Assembly (NCBI RefSeq): GCF_000454545.1
Contig: NZ_CM002139.1
Location: forward strand, 1,539,070 to 1,603,069
DNA from: Xanthomonas cassavae CFBP 4642
GTDB taxonomy: Bacteria; Pseudomonadota; Gammaproteobacteria; Xanthomonadales; Xanthomonadaceae
DNA length: 64,000 nucleotides
Direction of reading: 5' to 3'
Part shown: in pieces, positions 16,338 to 26,640 of the stretch
How positions within the stretch are numbered: position 1 is the first letter of the stretch
Layout of the letters: each line of letters begins with the position of its first letter
Made by a program: the position numbers and the translations under genes
Notes under the pieces: generated by a model
What the model was told of the DNA's origin: nothing
The model's input: only the letters and a program-made list of their open reading frames with translations
Database searches by the model: none

Positions 16338-17060
16338 TCAGCCGGGGATAAACGGAAACACGATCTTGAGCAATCCCTTCAGGCCGCCCTCGGCAGTGCT
16401 GGCCACGGCCTTGGCGCCAAGGCTGTTGAGCGCGCGCCGTACGTCTTCCCAACGCACCTGCGCGATGTCCTTCTTCAACAGGTCCGCCACTTCTTCTGCG
16501 ATGGGGGTGAGTTTTTGCAGCTCGCGCACGGTGGCCTGTGGATCCGGCTGCAGATAGCCCCAGCGCTCGGCGACTTTCAGCAGCGTGTCGAAACGCACCG
16601 CGACCACTTCGCGATTGCGCTCGTAGACCGGCAGCGCGCCGACATCGAGAATGGCCTGCTCGAACTGCTGCGCGTCGTCCGGGTGTTCGATGCGCACGGC
16701 CAGAAACCCCCCCTTGCGGCTGCGCTCGCTGATGTGCTTGGCACCGGAGCGCAGATTGTCTTCGGTAAGCACGTTGGCCACGATGCGCTGCATGGCCGCA
16801 TCGCCCTTTTCGGGCACCAGTGCGCGCCAACGTGCGTAGCCGTCGCGACGCAGTGCCTTGACCTTGGCCGAGGTCACACGCAGCTGCAGCGCGATCGCGG
16901 CGTTGGAGCTGTTGCGCGAAATGGCGCCATCGCGTTCCAGCAGCACGAAGATCAGCAATTCCAGGTCACGCTTGGTCAACGACTGGAACCCCTGCAACAG
17001 GGTCAGTCGCAGGAATTCGCTGCCGAAGGCGGCTGCGTCCTTGAGTTCGATCGGTTGCAT
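16338..17060 (-). CDS. Uncharacterised 240-residue protein with HTH-like N-terminus
   Basis: I do not recognise an assigned family. The N-terminal third (FGSEFLRLTLLQGFQSLTKRD then LELLIFVLLERDGAISRN and SNAAIALQLRVTSAKVKALRRDGYARW) looks like a helical bundle leading into a helix-turn-helix: 'SNAAIALQLRVTSAKVKAL' has the spacing of one. The middle is mixed alpha/beta (GGFLAVRIEHPDDAQQFEQAILD, REVVAVRFDTLLKVAER) and the end is a short hydrophobic GLLKIVFPFIPG. There is no signal peptide, no transmembrane helix and no catalytic motif. It stands alone: convergent spacing on the EF-hand side, 81 nt to the lactonase gene upstream on the same strand. Confidence 0.75.
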   Translation of the reverse strand: MQPIELKDAAAFGSEFLRLTLLQGFQSLTKRDLELLIFVLLERDGAISRNSSNAAIALQLRVTSAKVKALRRDGYARWRALVPEKGDAAMQRIVANVLTEDNLRSGAKHISERSRKGGFLAVRIEHPDDAQQFEQAILDVGALPVYERNREVVAVRFDTLLKVAERWGYLQPDPQATVRELQKLTPIAEEVADLLKKDIAQVRWEDVRRALNSLGAKAVASTAEGGLKGLLKIVFPFIPG

Positions 17061-17141
17061 GGGGAGTCCTCCACTGGTGACCTGCAGGATGCCAGGACGC
17101 TGTTGCGCGGCCTGAGAACCGATGCGACGCGCACAGCAGTT

Positions 17142-18047
17142 TCAGCGTCCGGTTTCGCGCCCCGGGCGATCGGATCTGAACGTTTCAACTGCGCCACGAT
17201 CCTGCAACGTCACCACCACCTGCTTGCCATCGGTGCCGCCGAAGGCGACGTTGCTGGCCTTGCGGCCTTTCAGCGCGATGGTGCGCAGCAACTTGCCGGC
17301 CGGCGACACCACGGCGATCTGCCCGGCGTCGTAACGGGCGATGTAGAGATTGCCGTCGGCATCGCAACGCATGCCATCCATGCCGAAGTCCGGGAAGCTG
17401 ATCAGCAGGCGCTTGTTGCGCAGGCTGCCGTCGTCCTGGCGGTCGTAGACCCACACCTTGCGCGACATGCTTTCATTGACGTACAGATGCTTGCCGTCGG
17501 GGCTGACATCCAGCCCGTTGGGTGTGGTCATGCCGGCTTCCAGCAAACGCACCACGCCGGTGCGGCTGATGTGCCACAGGCGCCCGCTGTTGTCCTTCCA
17601 GTTCGGATCGCTGGCGTAGAAACTGCCATCGGGCGCAAGCGCCAGATCGTTGGGGCCATCGGCCTCGGGCAGCGAAGCGAAGGTACTGACCGCGCGCGTC
17701 TGCAGATCCACCCGCAGTAATGCGTGACCGGTGTAGTCGGCCACGTACATCACCCCGTCGCGGAAGCGGATGCCATTGCCGGTGCTGCCCGCCGGCAGGG
17801 TCACGAAGACGTCGGCCTTCGCCCTGCCATCGGCGTGCAGCGCGATGCGTGCGATGGTGCCGTCCTTGCCCAGGTTGACGGCATAGAGCGCGCCATCCGG
17901 ACCGAAGGCGGGACCTTCGGCATTGTGGGTGAAGGCGCCATCGCCGATCAGGTCGCGCGCGACGAATGGCGTGTCGGCAGCGATGGCGAGCGAACTGGAC
18001 AACAGCAAGGCCAGCGGCAGGAAACGAAGGCGGGTGACGGCGGTCAT
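17142..18047 (-). CDS. Secreted SMP-30/gluconolactonase-like beta-propeller
   Basis: Periplasmic six-bladed propeller of the SMP-30/Gluconolactonase/LRE family (301 residues). It opens with a Sec signal peptide (RFLPLALLLSSSLAIAAD) and then shows blade repeats: AEGPAFGPDGALYAVNLG, GNGIRFRDGVMYVADY, PNDLALAPDGSFYASDPN, PNGLDVSPDGKHLYVNES and DGMRCDADGNLYIARYDAGQ. The metal-site residues Glu (AEGP), Asn (GPNDL/PNGLD) and Asp (DGMRCD) are present. The likely activity is sugar-lactone hydrolysis. It is divergent from a Tat-exported Gfo/Idh/MocA oxidoreductase, which may make its substrate. Confidence 0.85.
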   Translation of the reverse strand: MTAVTRLRFLPLALLLSSSLAIAADTPFVARDLIGDGAFTHNAEGPAFGPDGALYAVNLGKDGTIARIALHADGRAKADVFVTLPAGSTGNGIRFRDGVMYVADYTGHALLRVDLQTRAVSTFASLPEADGPNDLALAPDGSFYASDPNWKDNSGRLWHISRTGVVRLLEAGMTTPNGLDVSPDGKHLYVNESMSRKVWVYDRQDDGSLRNKRLLISFPDFGMDGMRCDADGNLYIARYDAGQIAVVSPAGKLLRTIALKGRKASNVAFGGTDGKQVVVTLQDRGAVETFRSDRPGRETGR

Positions 18048-18311
18048 GCGGCATGCTCCGGATGGGATCGCCAGCAGTGTGCCAGAACGTGCGCAGCGGC
18101 CATGGCGGTGATCACGCGCGATCAAGTAAGGTGCGCGGGCAGTGTTGAAGCAGCGCGGCAGGGGTGGACTGGAGCAATTGGCGATCGGCAGCGTTGGTCG
18201 GCGTGGCGCTTCCGATACGTGTCCCTGTCACGCGCACCTCGCGACATGCGTTACGCCGGTCTGATGCCGCCTGCGCGCGCTGGTCGCCACTCTTACTTGA
18301 AGGAGGTTTGC

Positions 18312-19421
18312 ATGTCCGTGGAATCCTTGACGCGTCGCCGCCTGCTTGCCGCCTTCGGTGGTGCAGGCATCCTGCTCGGTGCACCCGCATGGGCGCTGCC
18401 GAAGAAAAAGCCTGGAAAGCCGCTCAACGTCGCGCTGGCAGGCCTGGGCAGTTATGCCAGCGAACAACTTGCACCGGGCCTGGCCCTGACCAAGCATTGC
18501 AAGCTGGCGGGCATTGTGACCGGCACGCCGTCCAAGATTGCGCAGTGGCAGTCCAAGTACGGCATTGCCGATCGCAACGTCTACACCTACGACAACTTCG
18601 ATCGCATTGCCGACAACGACGATATCGATGTGGTGTACATCGTCACCCCCACCCATCTGCATGCGCCACTGGCATTGCGTGCGGCGGCGGCCGGCAAGCA
18701 CGTGTGGTGCGAGAAGCCCATGGCCATGCATGCCGGCGAATGCGAGGCGATGATTGCGGCCTGCAAGCGCAACAAGGTGGCGTTGGCGATCGGCTATCGC
18801 ATGCAGCACGAGCCCAATACGCGCCGGTTGATCGCGATGGCCAGCGAAAAGCCGTTCGGCGCGATGCAGCGCGTACGCGCCGAGGCGGGGTACAACGGCT
18901 ATCAAGGCACCGCCAAGGCCGACCGCCCATGGCGGTTGCGCTCGCAGTTCGGTGGTGGCGCGATGTACGACATGGGCGTTTATCCGCTCAATGCTGCGCG
19001 TTACACCGTGGGCGCCGAGCCGCTGGCGGTGACCGCCAAGCGCTGGACCGACCGTCCCGAGCTGTTCGATGAAGTGGACGAGCATATGGATTTCACGCTG
19101 GAATTCCCCGATGCGGTGCGTGCGCAGTGCAAGACCAGCTTCGGTGCCAACATGAATGTACTGCGCGCCGAGTGCGAACGTGGCTGGTACGAGCTGTCGC
19201 CGTTCCAGAGTTACCAGGGCGTGACCGGCAAGGCCAGCGATGGCCGCGTGTTCGACGCCAAGGTGCCGCACCAGCAGGCGCTGCAGATGGACGAGAACGC
19301 GCTGGCGATCATGCATGGCACACCGCTGCGCGCGCCGGGCGAAGAAGGCCTGCGCGACATCCGCATTGTCGACGCGATCTACCGCTCCGCGCGGGAAGGC
19401 AGCAAACGCATCGTGCTGTAA
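18312..19421 (+). CDS. Gfo/Idh/MocA-family oxidoreductase with Tat-type signal
   Basis: NAD(P)-dependent sugar oxidoreductase of 369 residues resembling glucose-fructose oxidoreductase. The start (RTBS AGGAGG 7 nt before ATG 18312) gives MSVESLTRRRLLAAFGGAG, a twin-arginine signal (TRRRLL) ending GAPAWA, so the folded, cofactor-loaded protein is probably exported to the periplasm. After it come the Rossmann segment LNVALAGLGSYAS, VYIVTPTHLHAPLALRAAAAG, the catalytic CEKPMAM (Lys of EKP) and GGGAMYDMGVYPLNAAR with a conserved Asp/His-loop. The second domain is intact. It lies divergent from a secreted lactonase. Confidence 0.87.
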   Translation: MSVESLTRRRLLAAFGGAGILLGAPAWALPKKKPGKPLNVALAGLGSYASEQLAPGLALTKHCKLAGIVTGTPSKIAQWQSKYGIADRNVYTYDNFDRIADNDDIDVVYIVTPTHLHAPLALRAAAAGKHVWCEKPMAMHAGECEAMIAACKRNKVALAIGYRMQHEPNTRRLIAMASEKPFGAMQRVRAEAGYNGYQGTAKADRPWRLRSQFGGGAMYDMGVYPLNAARYTVGAEPLAVTAKRWTDRPELFDEVDEHMDFTLEFPDAVRAQCKTSFGANMNVLRAECERGWYELSPFQSYQGVTGKASDGRVFDAKVPHQQALQMDENALAIMHGTPLRAPGEEGLRDIRIVDAIYRSAREGSKRIVL

Positions 19422-19525
19422 GCAAACCGGTTCCGGCGGCCAAGTGCCGCCGGGCATGGCAGCACATAGCGGCAACAGACAGATCGACGGTAGCACATAC
19501 AGTCGAGCCGACCAATCGCTTTTAC

Positions 19526-19546
19526 GATTCCCGATTCCCGATTCCC
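19526..19546. repeat. (GATTCCC)3 heptamer tandem repeat
   Basis: Three perfect copies of GATTCCC directly downstream of the rlmM stop codon (19551-19553), reading GGGAATC on the coding strand. The same heptamer triplet abuts the oxyR stop at 34385-34405, so it is a recurrent genomic element rather than chance. Confidence 0.9.
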
Positions 19547-19550
19547 AGCC

Positions 19551-20594
19551 TCACTCCCGCATCGCCAGCACCGTGATCTCTTCCCGATCGTGGTACAGCT
19601 GCTTGGCACGTACGGTCAGCGATTTCTCCGCCTGCTGTTCGAACAGGTCCAGGCATAGACGCGTTTCGTCCCAGCGTTTTTTCATCGGCAGCTTGAGATT
19701 GAAGATGGTGTGGCGGCACCAGCCTTCGCGCACCCAGGCGGCCATGCGCTCGGCAACGCGGCGCGGTTGCTCCACCATGTCGCAGACCATCCAGTCCAGC
19801 GGTTGCGCCGGCCTCCAATGAAAGCCGTCCGCACGCAGGTGTTCGACCAGACCGGTGGCCAGCACATGCTCGCGCAACGGGCCGTTGTCCACGCTGGTGA
19901 CATGCACATGCTGGCGCGTCAGCACCCAGGTCCAGCCGCCGGGGGCGGCGCCCAGATCGGCGGCCCGCATGCCGGGTTTGACCAGGCGCTCGCGTTCTTC
20001 GGGTGTGAGCAGGGTCAGCAGGGCTTCGTCGAGCTTGAGCGCCGAGCGCGACGGCGCTTCGGGCAGCAGTTTCAGGCGGGGAATCCCCAGGGGCCACGGG
20101 GCGCTGTCGTCGGCATCGGCCACTGCCAGCAGCGCGTGGTCGCCATCGAGAAAGCACACATGCAGGCGCGGCAGGCGCGCCTGCGGCTTGTCGGTCAACA
20201 GGCCGGCCTTGCGCAGTGCCGGACGCAGCGCGTTGCCGAAGCTGCGCGCCAGCCCCGCTAGCGGCTTGCCGGCATCCGAATCCGGATGTTCCACCCACAG
20301 GTCGCCAAAGCGCGGCTGCCCGTCCAGCGCGGCCAGGATCGGTGTGATGCGGTCCTTGGGATCGATGCCCTTGAGTTCGGCAAGCACGACCAGTTTCTGG
20401 CGGGCAAAGATCAGCTCGCGCCACTGCAGCCTGGCGGCCAGATGCGCGGCGTTGTCGCAGACGAACAGCACATAGCCGTCGTTGCGTTGGGTGCGCGCAT
20501 AGCCGGCAATGCCGACAAATGCCGCGCGCGCGCTCAGTTCGGCCGCCAGCTCAGGCTCGAAGCCCTGGCGGCAATAGCAGAGCAGCCCGCTCAT
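19551..20594 (-). CDS. rlmM: 23S rRNA (C2498-2'-O)-methyltransferase RlmM
   Basis: SAM-dependent methylase of 347 residues that 2'-O-methylates C2498 in the peptidyl-transferase region of 23S rRNA. It has an N-terminal THUMP-like part (MSGLLCYCRQGFEPELAAELSARA) and a C-terminal Rossmann methylase with the SAM motif RAADLGAAPGGWTWVL near 224, DWMVCDMVEQPRRVAERMA and the catalytic lysine segment TIFNLKLPMKKRW. The K-D-K-E-type tetrad characteristic of the family is compatible with these motifs. The length matches characterised RlmM. ATG 20592-20594 fits the conserved start. Confidence 0.93.
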   Translation of the reverse strand: MSGLLCYCRQGFEPELAAELSARAAFVGIAGYARTQRNDGYVLFVCDNAAHLAARLQWRELIFARQKLVVLAELKGIDPKDRITPILAALDGQPRFGDLWVEHPDSDAGKPLAGLARSFGNALRPALRKAGLLTDKPQARLPRLHVCFLDGDHALLAVADADDSAPWPLGIPRLKLLPEAPSRSALKLDEALLTLLTPEERERLVKPGMRAADLGAAPGGWTWVLTRQHVHVTSVDNGPLREHVLATGLVEHLRADGFHWRPAQPLDWMVCDMVEQPRRVAERMAAWVREGWCRHTIFNLKLPMKKRWDETRLCLDLFEQQAEKSLTVRAKQLYHDREEITVLAMRE

Positions 20595-20615
20595 CGCGGC
20601 GCTCGCAGTGCGCGG

Positions 20616-21176
20616 TCAATAATGATCACCGCCGCCCTCGCCGTAGCTGCGCAGCACCGCACAGGCCTGCTCGCGCTGCACATCGCGCACCACCTCGATG
20701 CCACGGCGGGTCAGTTCGCCCACCCAGTCGGTGGGCAGCGGGCCTTCGTCGAATTCGGTCAGTGCCATCACGTCTTCGGCGCGGGCGCCGATCAGCAGAC
20801 GGTCGATGCCAGCCCACACCGTGGCGCCATAGCACTGGCAGCATGGCTGCGCCGAGGTAGCCAGCGTGATTGGCGACAGCACGTCGTTCAGGCGCGGTGT
20901 CTGCAGGCGTTGCTGCGCCAGCATGTAGGCCATGTTCTCGGCATGCGCCAGCGAGGTGGTCTGCGGCACCACCCGGTTCACTGCCGCGGCGATGATGCGA
21001 TGATCCGGGCCGAACACCACCGCGCCGAACGGACCGCCACTGCGGGCTTCCACATTCATCCGCGACAGCGCGATGGCCAGCGCCACCTTGTCGTTGTCGC
21101 CGGGATAGGCGCGGCTGGCATCCACGAAATCATGGATCCAGGCGGGCAGGGTGAGGTGGACTTGCGCGTAAAGCAT
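20616..21176 (-). CDS. Nucleoside/guanine deaminase (CDA fold)
   Basis: Zinc-dependent cytidine-deaminase-fold protein of 186 residues. The zinc site is complete: SLAHAENMAY (His-Ala-Glu, with Glu as proton shuttle) and SAQPCCQCYGATVWAGI (PCxxC). GPFGAVVF precedes it, as in guanine and tRNA-adenosine deaminases. The size and the HAEN rather than HAEM form favour a free nucleobase or nucleoside deaminase (guanine or cytosine type) over TadA. It starts 21 nt upstream of the rlmM start on the same strand, so co-transcription with rlmM is likely. ATG 21174-21176 is chosen; the longer in-frame reading is arginine-rich and unconserved in appearance. Confidence 0.82.
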   Translation of the reverse strand: MLYAQVHLTLPAWIHDFVDASRAYPGDNDKVALAIALSRMNVEARSGGPFGAVVFGPDHRIIAAAVNRVVPQTTSLAHAENMAYMLAQQRLQTPRLNDVLSPITLATSAQPCCQCYGATVWAGIDRLLIGARAEDVMALTEFDEGPLPTDWVGELTRRGIEVVRDVQREQACAVLRSYGEGGGDHY

Positions 21177-21375
21177 CACTGGACGACCGGTAGCGGAGAA
21201 GAAGCCAAGCGGCGCAGTGTATCGGCCCGGACGCGGCGCGCAAAACGCCGCCGCGGGCGGTTCTGAATGCGGCTGCTGGCACCGGCGGGCGTCCGGCGTG
21301 CTCAGCCAGCGTCGTGGCGGCGCGTCGCGCGCAGGCGCGCAGCCCGGCGCGCGTGGCCGTCTGATGATGCAGGAT

Positions 21376-21714
21376 CTACTTTGCCGCGCATTGGCCGGAC
21401 ACGCACTGGCAGGCGCTGATCTCGCGGAAACCGCAGACACTCATCATGCCGCTGGATTGGCACTGCGCCATCACGCCTTTCGGATCGGTTGGGCTGCTGA
21501 CGTTGACGCAGGCCGGATAGGCCCCGCAACAGTTGCCGACGTTCTTCACCGCGCAATCGGCGTCGACCTTGCAGGTAGTGACGACGGTGATGGGCTTGGC
21601 GGTTGCCGGCGGCGGTGTGGCCGCCTCGGTTGGCGGTGCGGTTACGCAGCCGATCAGAAAAACGGACGCCATCAACAACAGACTGCTCAGATACCAGGAC
21701 AAGGCACGGGACAT
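21376..21714 (-). CDS. Cysteine-rich small lipoprotein
   Basis: A 112-residue envelope lipoprotein. The N-terminus MSRALSWYLSSLLLMASVFLIGC has a lipobox LIGC, with cleavage before the cysteine and lipidation. After a proline/alanine linker (TAPPTEAATPPPATAKP) comes a compact domain with about ten cysteines (TCKVDADC, GNCCGAYPAC, MAQC, SVCG, ACQCVSGQC), probably disulphide-bonded in the periplasm. 'CxxDxDC...CC' is reminiscent of small secreted cysteine-knot domains in bacteria. No function can be assigned. ATG 21712-21714 follows the signal-peptide logic. Confidence 0.75.
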   Translation of the reverse strand: MSRALSWYLSSLLLMASVFLIGCVTAPPTEAATPPPATAKPITVVTTCKVDADCAVKNVGNCCGAYPACVNVSSPTDPKGVMAQCQSSGMMSVCGFREISACQCVSGQCAAK

Positions 21715-22287
21715 GCGGTTGCTCCGATCACGACAGGTGAAGGACATGGTAAGCCCAGGATGCGGTGCATGTGGCAGCGCGGCGTGCAGGTGCGTCGCCC
21801 AATCCGATGCGGTCAGGCCAAGACGGCCGCGCAGCGCCAGAGTGCAGCCTGGAGATTGAGCGCGCTGGGCCCGTCGATGCAGGGGCGAATGTGGTGCTGC
21901 GAGAGATGCGCATCGCAGGTTGCCATCGCATACGGGTGACGGACCGACGCCGCGGTGATGGGTGCTTGCGGCCTGTTCGATCATCCACTCAACGGTGTCC
22001 GGACAGCTCGGCGCCACAAAGGCTGGCGAGCGTTAGCTGCTGCATGTTCTCATCGCGTTGCTCGGTGGGCAGCGCATCGTCGGGCGTGTGGGCAGTGAAC
22101 AGGCACAACGCCGCGGCCGGAGTACTGCTTGCACGTCCTGCGGTGGCGGCGAGCAGGCCGACAGACCGATCGAGAGCGAAACGACTGCGCCATACAGGGT
22201 GCGCGGACCCGGTGGTGGGAGGCACATGACGGCATTCCATCGGATGCAGACTGCAATCTAGGGGTGATGGCACGCCAGTGGTCGGCG
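21715..22287. other. Gene-poor interval with a possible broken lipoprotein gene
   Basis: No intact gene is convincing. On the minus strand, 22227 to about 22110 reads MCLPPPGPRTLYGAVVSLS then IGLSACSPPPQDVQAVL, which has a lipobox-like LSAC. Shifting frame, 22115-21989 continues plausibly as PAAALCLFTAHTPDDAL...LASLCGAELSGHR before a stop. Together they could be one small lipoprotein gene with a frameshift, or coincidence in GC-rich DNA. The rest (21715-21985) shows nothing I can support. Confidence 0.3.
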
Positions 22288-23217
22288 TCAGTTCGCTTCC
22301 GCATGCAGTGCTGCGCACCACAGCACGCCGATCAGCAGACAGCCGATCGCCGCAAGTTCCAGTGGCGTGGGGAGTCGCATTTCCCAGGCAAATCCATAGA
22401 TCAGCGCGAACACCGTCTCGAAGACGATCATCTGCCCCACCAGGGTCAGTGGCAGCACGCGGCTCGCGCGGTTCCATAGCGCATTGCCGATGACCGAGGC
22501 GAGGATGCCCAGCAACAGCGAAATACCCCAGAAGCCGGCCCAGTCGATCGGTGCATGGGGGGCGCTGCCGAGCAGTGCCGCAGGCGCCAGCAGTGCTGCC
22601 AGCGCACCGGTCACCACGCCGGTCAGCAGCGACCAGTCGCCACCGGAGAGATCGGGGCGGCGCCGCAACCATCGCGCATTGGCGATCGAGTACGCCGACC
22701 ACGAGACCAAGGCACCCACGGCGCATAGCAGCCCTGCAATGCGGGTGAGACGATCGCCAGCCTGCTGTCCGGAGTCGTCGTGCACGGTGTCCAGCGCGAC
22801 CAACGCCACACCGATGACGCAGAGCACGCATGGTGCGGCGAGCCGCCGCAGTTGCACCGCGCCCGCTGCGCGCGTGCCGATCACGGTCACCACCACAGGC
22901 AACAGGCCGATGATCAGCGCAGTGGCAGCGCTGCCGGCCCACTGCACGGCGCTGCCCAGCAGCACGTAATAGATCAGATTGCCCATCAGGCTCAGGCGCA
23001 CCAGCGCCCACCACTCGGCGCGGCCCAGGCGGGCGGCGGTGAGGCGCGCACGTGGTGCCAGGACCAGTGCGGCCACCACGCCGTAGGACAGGTAGCGCGC
23101 TACCGCCAGCTGCATCGGCGTGAATGCGGACAAGAGTTGCGGTGCCAAAAATACCAGCCCCCACAGCGCGCCCGCGCCGATGCCGCAGGCGACGCCCATT
23201 GTCAAACGTTCACGCAT
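22288..23217 (-). CDS. EamA/DMT-family transporter
   Basis: Inner-membrane exporter of the drug/metabolite transporter superfamily, 309 residues with about ten predicted helices arranged as two EamA repeats: first GVACGIGAGALWGLVFLAPQLL...VARYLSYGVVAALVLAP, second LLCAVGALVSWSAYSIANARWLR...GFWGISLLLGILASVIGNALWNRASRVLPLTLVGQMIVFETVFALIYGFAWE. Family members export amino acids or metabolites; the substrate is not readable. The gene stands alone between two long non-coding stretches. ATG 23215-23217. Confidence 0.85.
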   Translation of the reverse strand: MRERLTMGVACGIGAGALWGLVFLAPQLLSAFTPMQLAVARYLSYGVVAALVLAPRARLTAARLGRAEWWALVRLSLMGNLIYYVLLGSAVQWAGSAATALIIGLLPVVVTVIGTRAAGAVQLRRLAAPCVLCVIGVALVALDTVHDDSGQQAGDRLTRIAGLLCAVGALVSWSAYSIANARWLRRRPDLSGGDWSLLTGVVTGALAALLAPAALLGSAPHAPIDWAGFWGISLLLGILASVIGNALWNRASRVLPLTLVGQMIVFETVFALIYGFAWEMRLPTPLELAAIGCLLIGVLWCAALHAEAN

Positions 23218-23732
23218 CGCGCGTTTCCTTGTCTGTCGTGCCCGGCAGCGTGCAATGCGGCAGCGGGATGAGCAAGGCGTTGTGTGTGGACATGCAGTGC
23301 CGAGGCTGCAACAACCAGCGAGGCAGGGCGCTCAATGCGGCGCAGGTGGGCTGGAATGTGACGCCAGCATCGAAATGACTGCGCACCTGCCGGATCGACG
23401 CAGCGCGAGCTGCTCGGAAGTGACAGGTAGCGCATGAAGGCCACGGCCGCTCTGTCTCGTCCACCCGTGCGTGGGAACTGCCGGCTGCGTTCTGTCAGCC
23501 ATGCGTGGCCATCGATCGTTGAGAGCGTGCAATAAGACGCCGGAGGACAGCACTTATGCCGCGCAGAAACCACCATCCGCTGACAGGCAGCCATTAGCCA
23601 TTACCCATTAGCCATCGCATCGATGGCGGGTGTATGCGCACGCGGGTGGCAAGCCACCCTGCGCAATCGAAACGTTGCACGAACGGACGACGCCACACCG
23701 TACCGTGGACGCGGCCTGTGCATCCGCGGGCG
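23218..23732. other. 515-nt non-coding interval with a CCATTAS heptamer repeat
   Basis: No gene is supported between the transporter start and the glnS stop. It presumably holds the transporter promoter on the right of 23217. At 23591-23615 there is a heptamer tandem repeat: CCATTAG, CCATTAC, CCATTAG, then CCAT. The unit length matches the GATTCCC repeats elsewhere in the window. Confidence 0.6.
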
Positions 23733-25472
<1,740 letters not shown>

Positions 25473-25751
25473 GCGGGGCATCGGCAATAAGTAAACCGCA
25501 AGTTTAGGCGGTGGCACCGGTTAGGGGTAGGCGGCTGGCCCGGGTCGGAGCGGCAGAGGCGTGACCTGGCGAGCCGCGGGCATCTCCAGTGGGGCCGGAG
25601 ATCCTGCCGTTGCAGGGATCCGCGCGCGGTTGCGCGCCGCCGCCTGCCTCGTCGCACGAGGGCGATATGCGGGAGTGGCCGGTCTGGCGGTGCTGGCGGC
25701 AGCCGACCGCCCCGCGTACGCTGCGCCGACCCCGTCAGGAGCACGCCCCGC

Positions 25752-26393
25752 ATGCCATTGCCCCGCCTGCTGATCGGCGACAAGACCCTGTCTTCCTGGT
25801 CGTTACGGCCGTGGTTGCTGTTGCGGCATTTCAGGATTCCATTCGAGGAAGTCTGCCTGCCGCTGGATACGCCCGACTTCCAGGCGCGTATCGTCGGTTA
25901 CTCGCCCACCGGCAAGGTGCCGGTGTTGTGGGACGACGCGCTGCCCGTGTGGGACTCGCTGGCGATCTGCGAATACGCCAACGAGCGTTGGCTCGACGGG
26001 CGCGGCTGGCCGGCCGATCTGGCGGTACGCGCACAAGCGCGTGCGGCCGCAGCCGAAATGCATGCGGGCTTTGCCGCCTTGCGCAGCCAGTTGCCGATGA
26101 ATCTCGCCCGCCCGTCAGGCCCGGCGCAATGGGATGCCGCGGCCGAGCGCGACATCACCCGCATCCAGACGCTGTGGGCCAGCCTGCGCGCCGAGCATGG
26201 TCATGCGGGAAGTTTCCTGTGCGGGGAATTCGGCATCGTCGATGCGATGTACGCGCCGGTGGCGCTGCGCTTTGCCAGTTATGGCGTGCCGCTGTTCGAA
26301 GCGGCCGGCGACTATCTGGCCGCGCTGGATGCGTTGCCGGTGCTGCGCGAGTGGCGCCATGGGGCAGAGCGCGAACGCGCGGGGCGCGGCTGA
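25752..26393 (+). CDS. Glutathione S-transferase family protein
   Basis: A 213-residue GST with a thioredoxin-fold N-domain (LLIGDKTLSSWSLRPWLLLRHFRIPFEEVCLPL, with a Ser-rich S-S-W-S start where the catalytic Ser/Cys would lie; TGKVPVLWDD and DSLAICEYANER as the glutathione-binding cis-Pro and ES-type sites) and a helical C-domain (CGEFGIVDAMYAPVALRFASY). It belongs to the bacterial group with unassigned substrates. One nucleotide separates it from the next gene (TGA-G-ATG), so the two are co-expressed. Confidence 0.87.
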   Translation: MPLPRLLIGDKTLSSWSLRPWLLLRHFRIPFEEVCLPLDTPDFQARIVGYSPTGKVPVLWDDALPVWDSLAICEYANERWLDGRGWPADLAVRAQARAAAAEMHAGFAALRSQLPMNLARPSGPAQWDAAAERDITRIQTLWASLRAEHGHAGSFLCGEFGIVDAMYAPVALRFASYGVPLFEAAGDYLAALDALPVLREWRHGAERERAGRG

Positions 26394-26394
26394 G

Positions 26395-26625
26395 ATGCAG
26401 ATCGCCTATCGCGCCAGCCACATCATCGATGCGCATTTGGCCAAACACGCACTGGAAGATGCCGGCATCACCGCCTTCGTGTTCGGCGAATCGCTGCTGG
26501 GCGGCGCCGGCGAGTTGCCTGCCTTCGGCGTGCTGCAGGTCTGCGTGGCCGACATCCATCTGGGTCAGGCACAGGCGGTGCTGGCCCAGATCGGCCTGTG
26601 CGGCGAGGTGTCCCGTGCGCTGTAG
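26395..26625 (+). CDS. DUF2007 small protein (putative signal-transducing protein)
   Basis: A 76-residue cytoplasmic protein beginning MQIAYRASHIIDAHLAKHALEDAGITAFVFGE and ending ADIHLGQAQAVLAQIG, a ferredoxin-like fold described as DUF2007 and resembling the PII-like small domain group; no ligand is established. It starts 1 nt after the GST stop. The ATG at 26395 is the only sensible start. The repeat element at 26641 begins 15 nt after its stop. Confidence 0.75.
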   Translation: MQIAYRASHIIDAHLAKHALEDAGITAFVFGESLLGGAGELPAFGVLQVCVADIHLGQAQAVLAQIGLCGEVSRAL

Positions 26626-26640
26626 CGCAGCGCCAGTCGT

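Noticed and set aside
18109..18124. TGATC-N6-GATCA dyad between the lactonase and Gfo/Idh/MocA genes
   Set aside because: Only 5-bp arms in GC-rich DNA and no regulator gene adjacent; too weak to call an operator.
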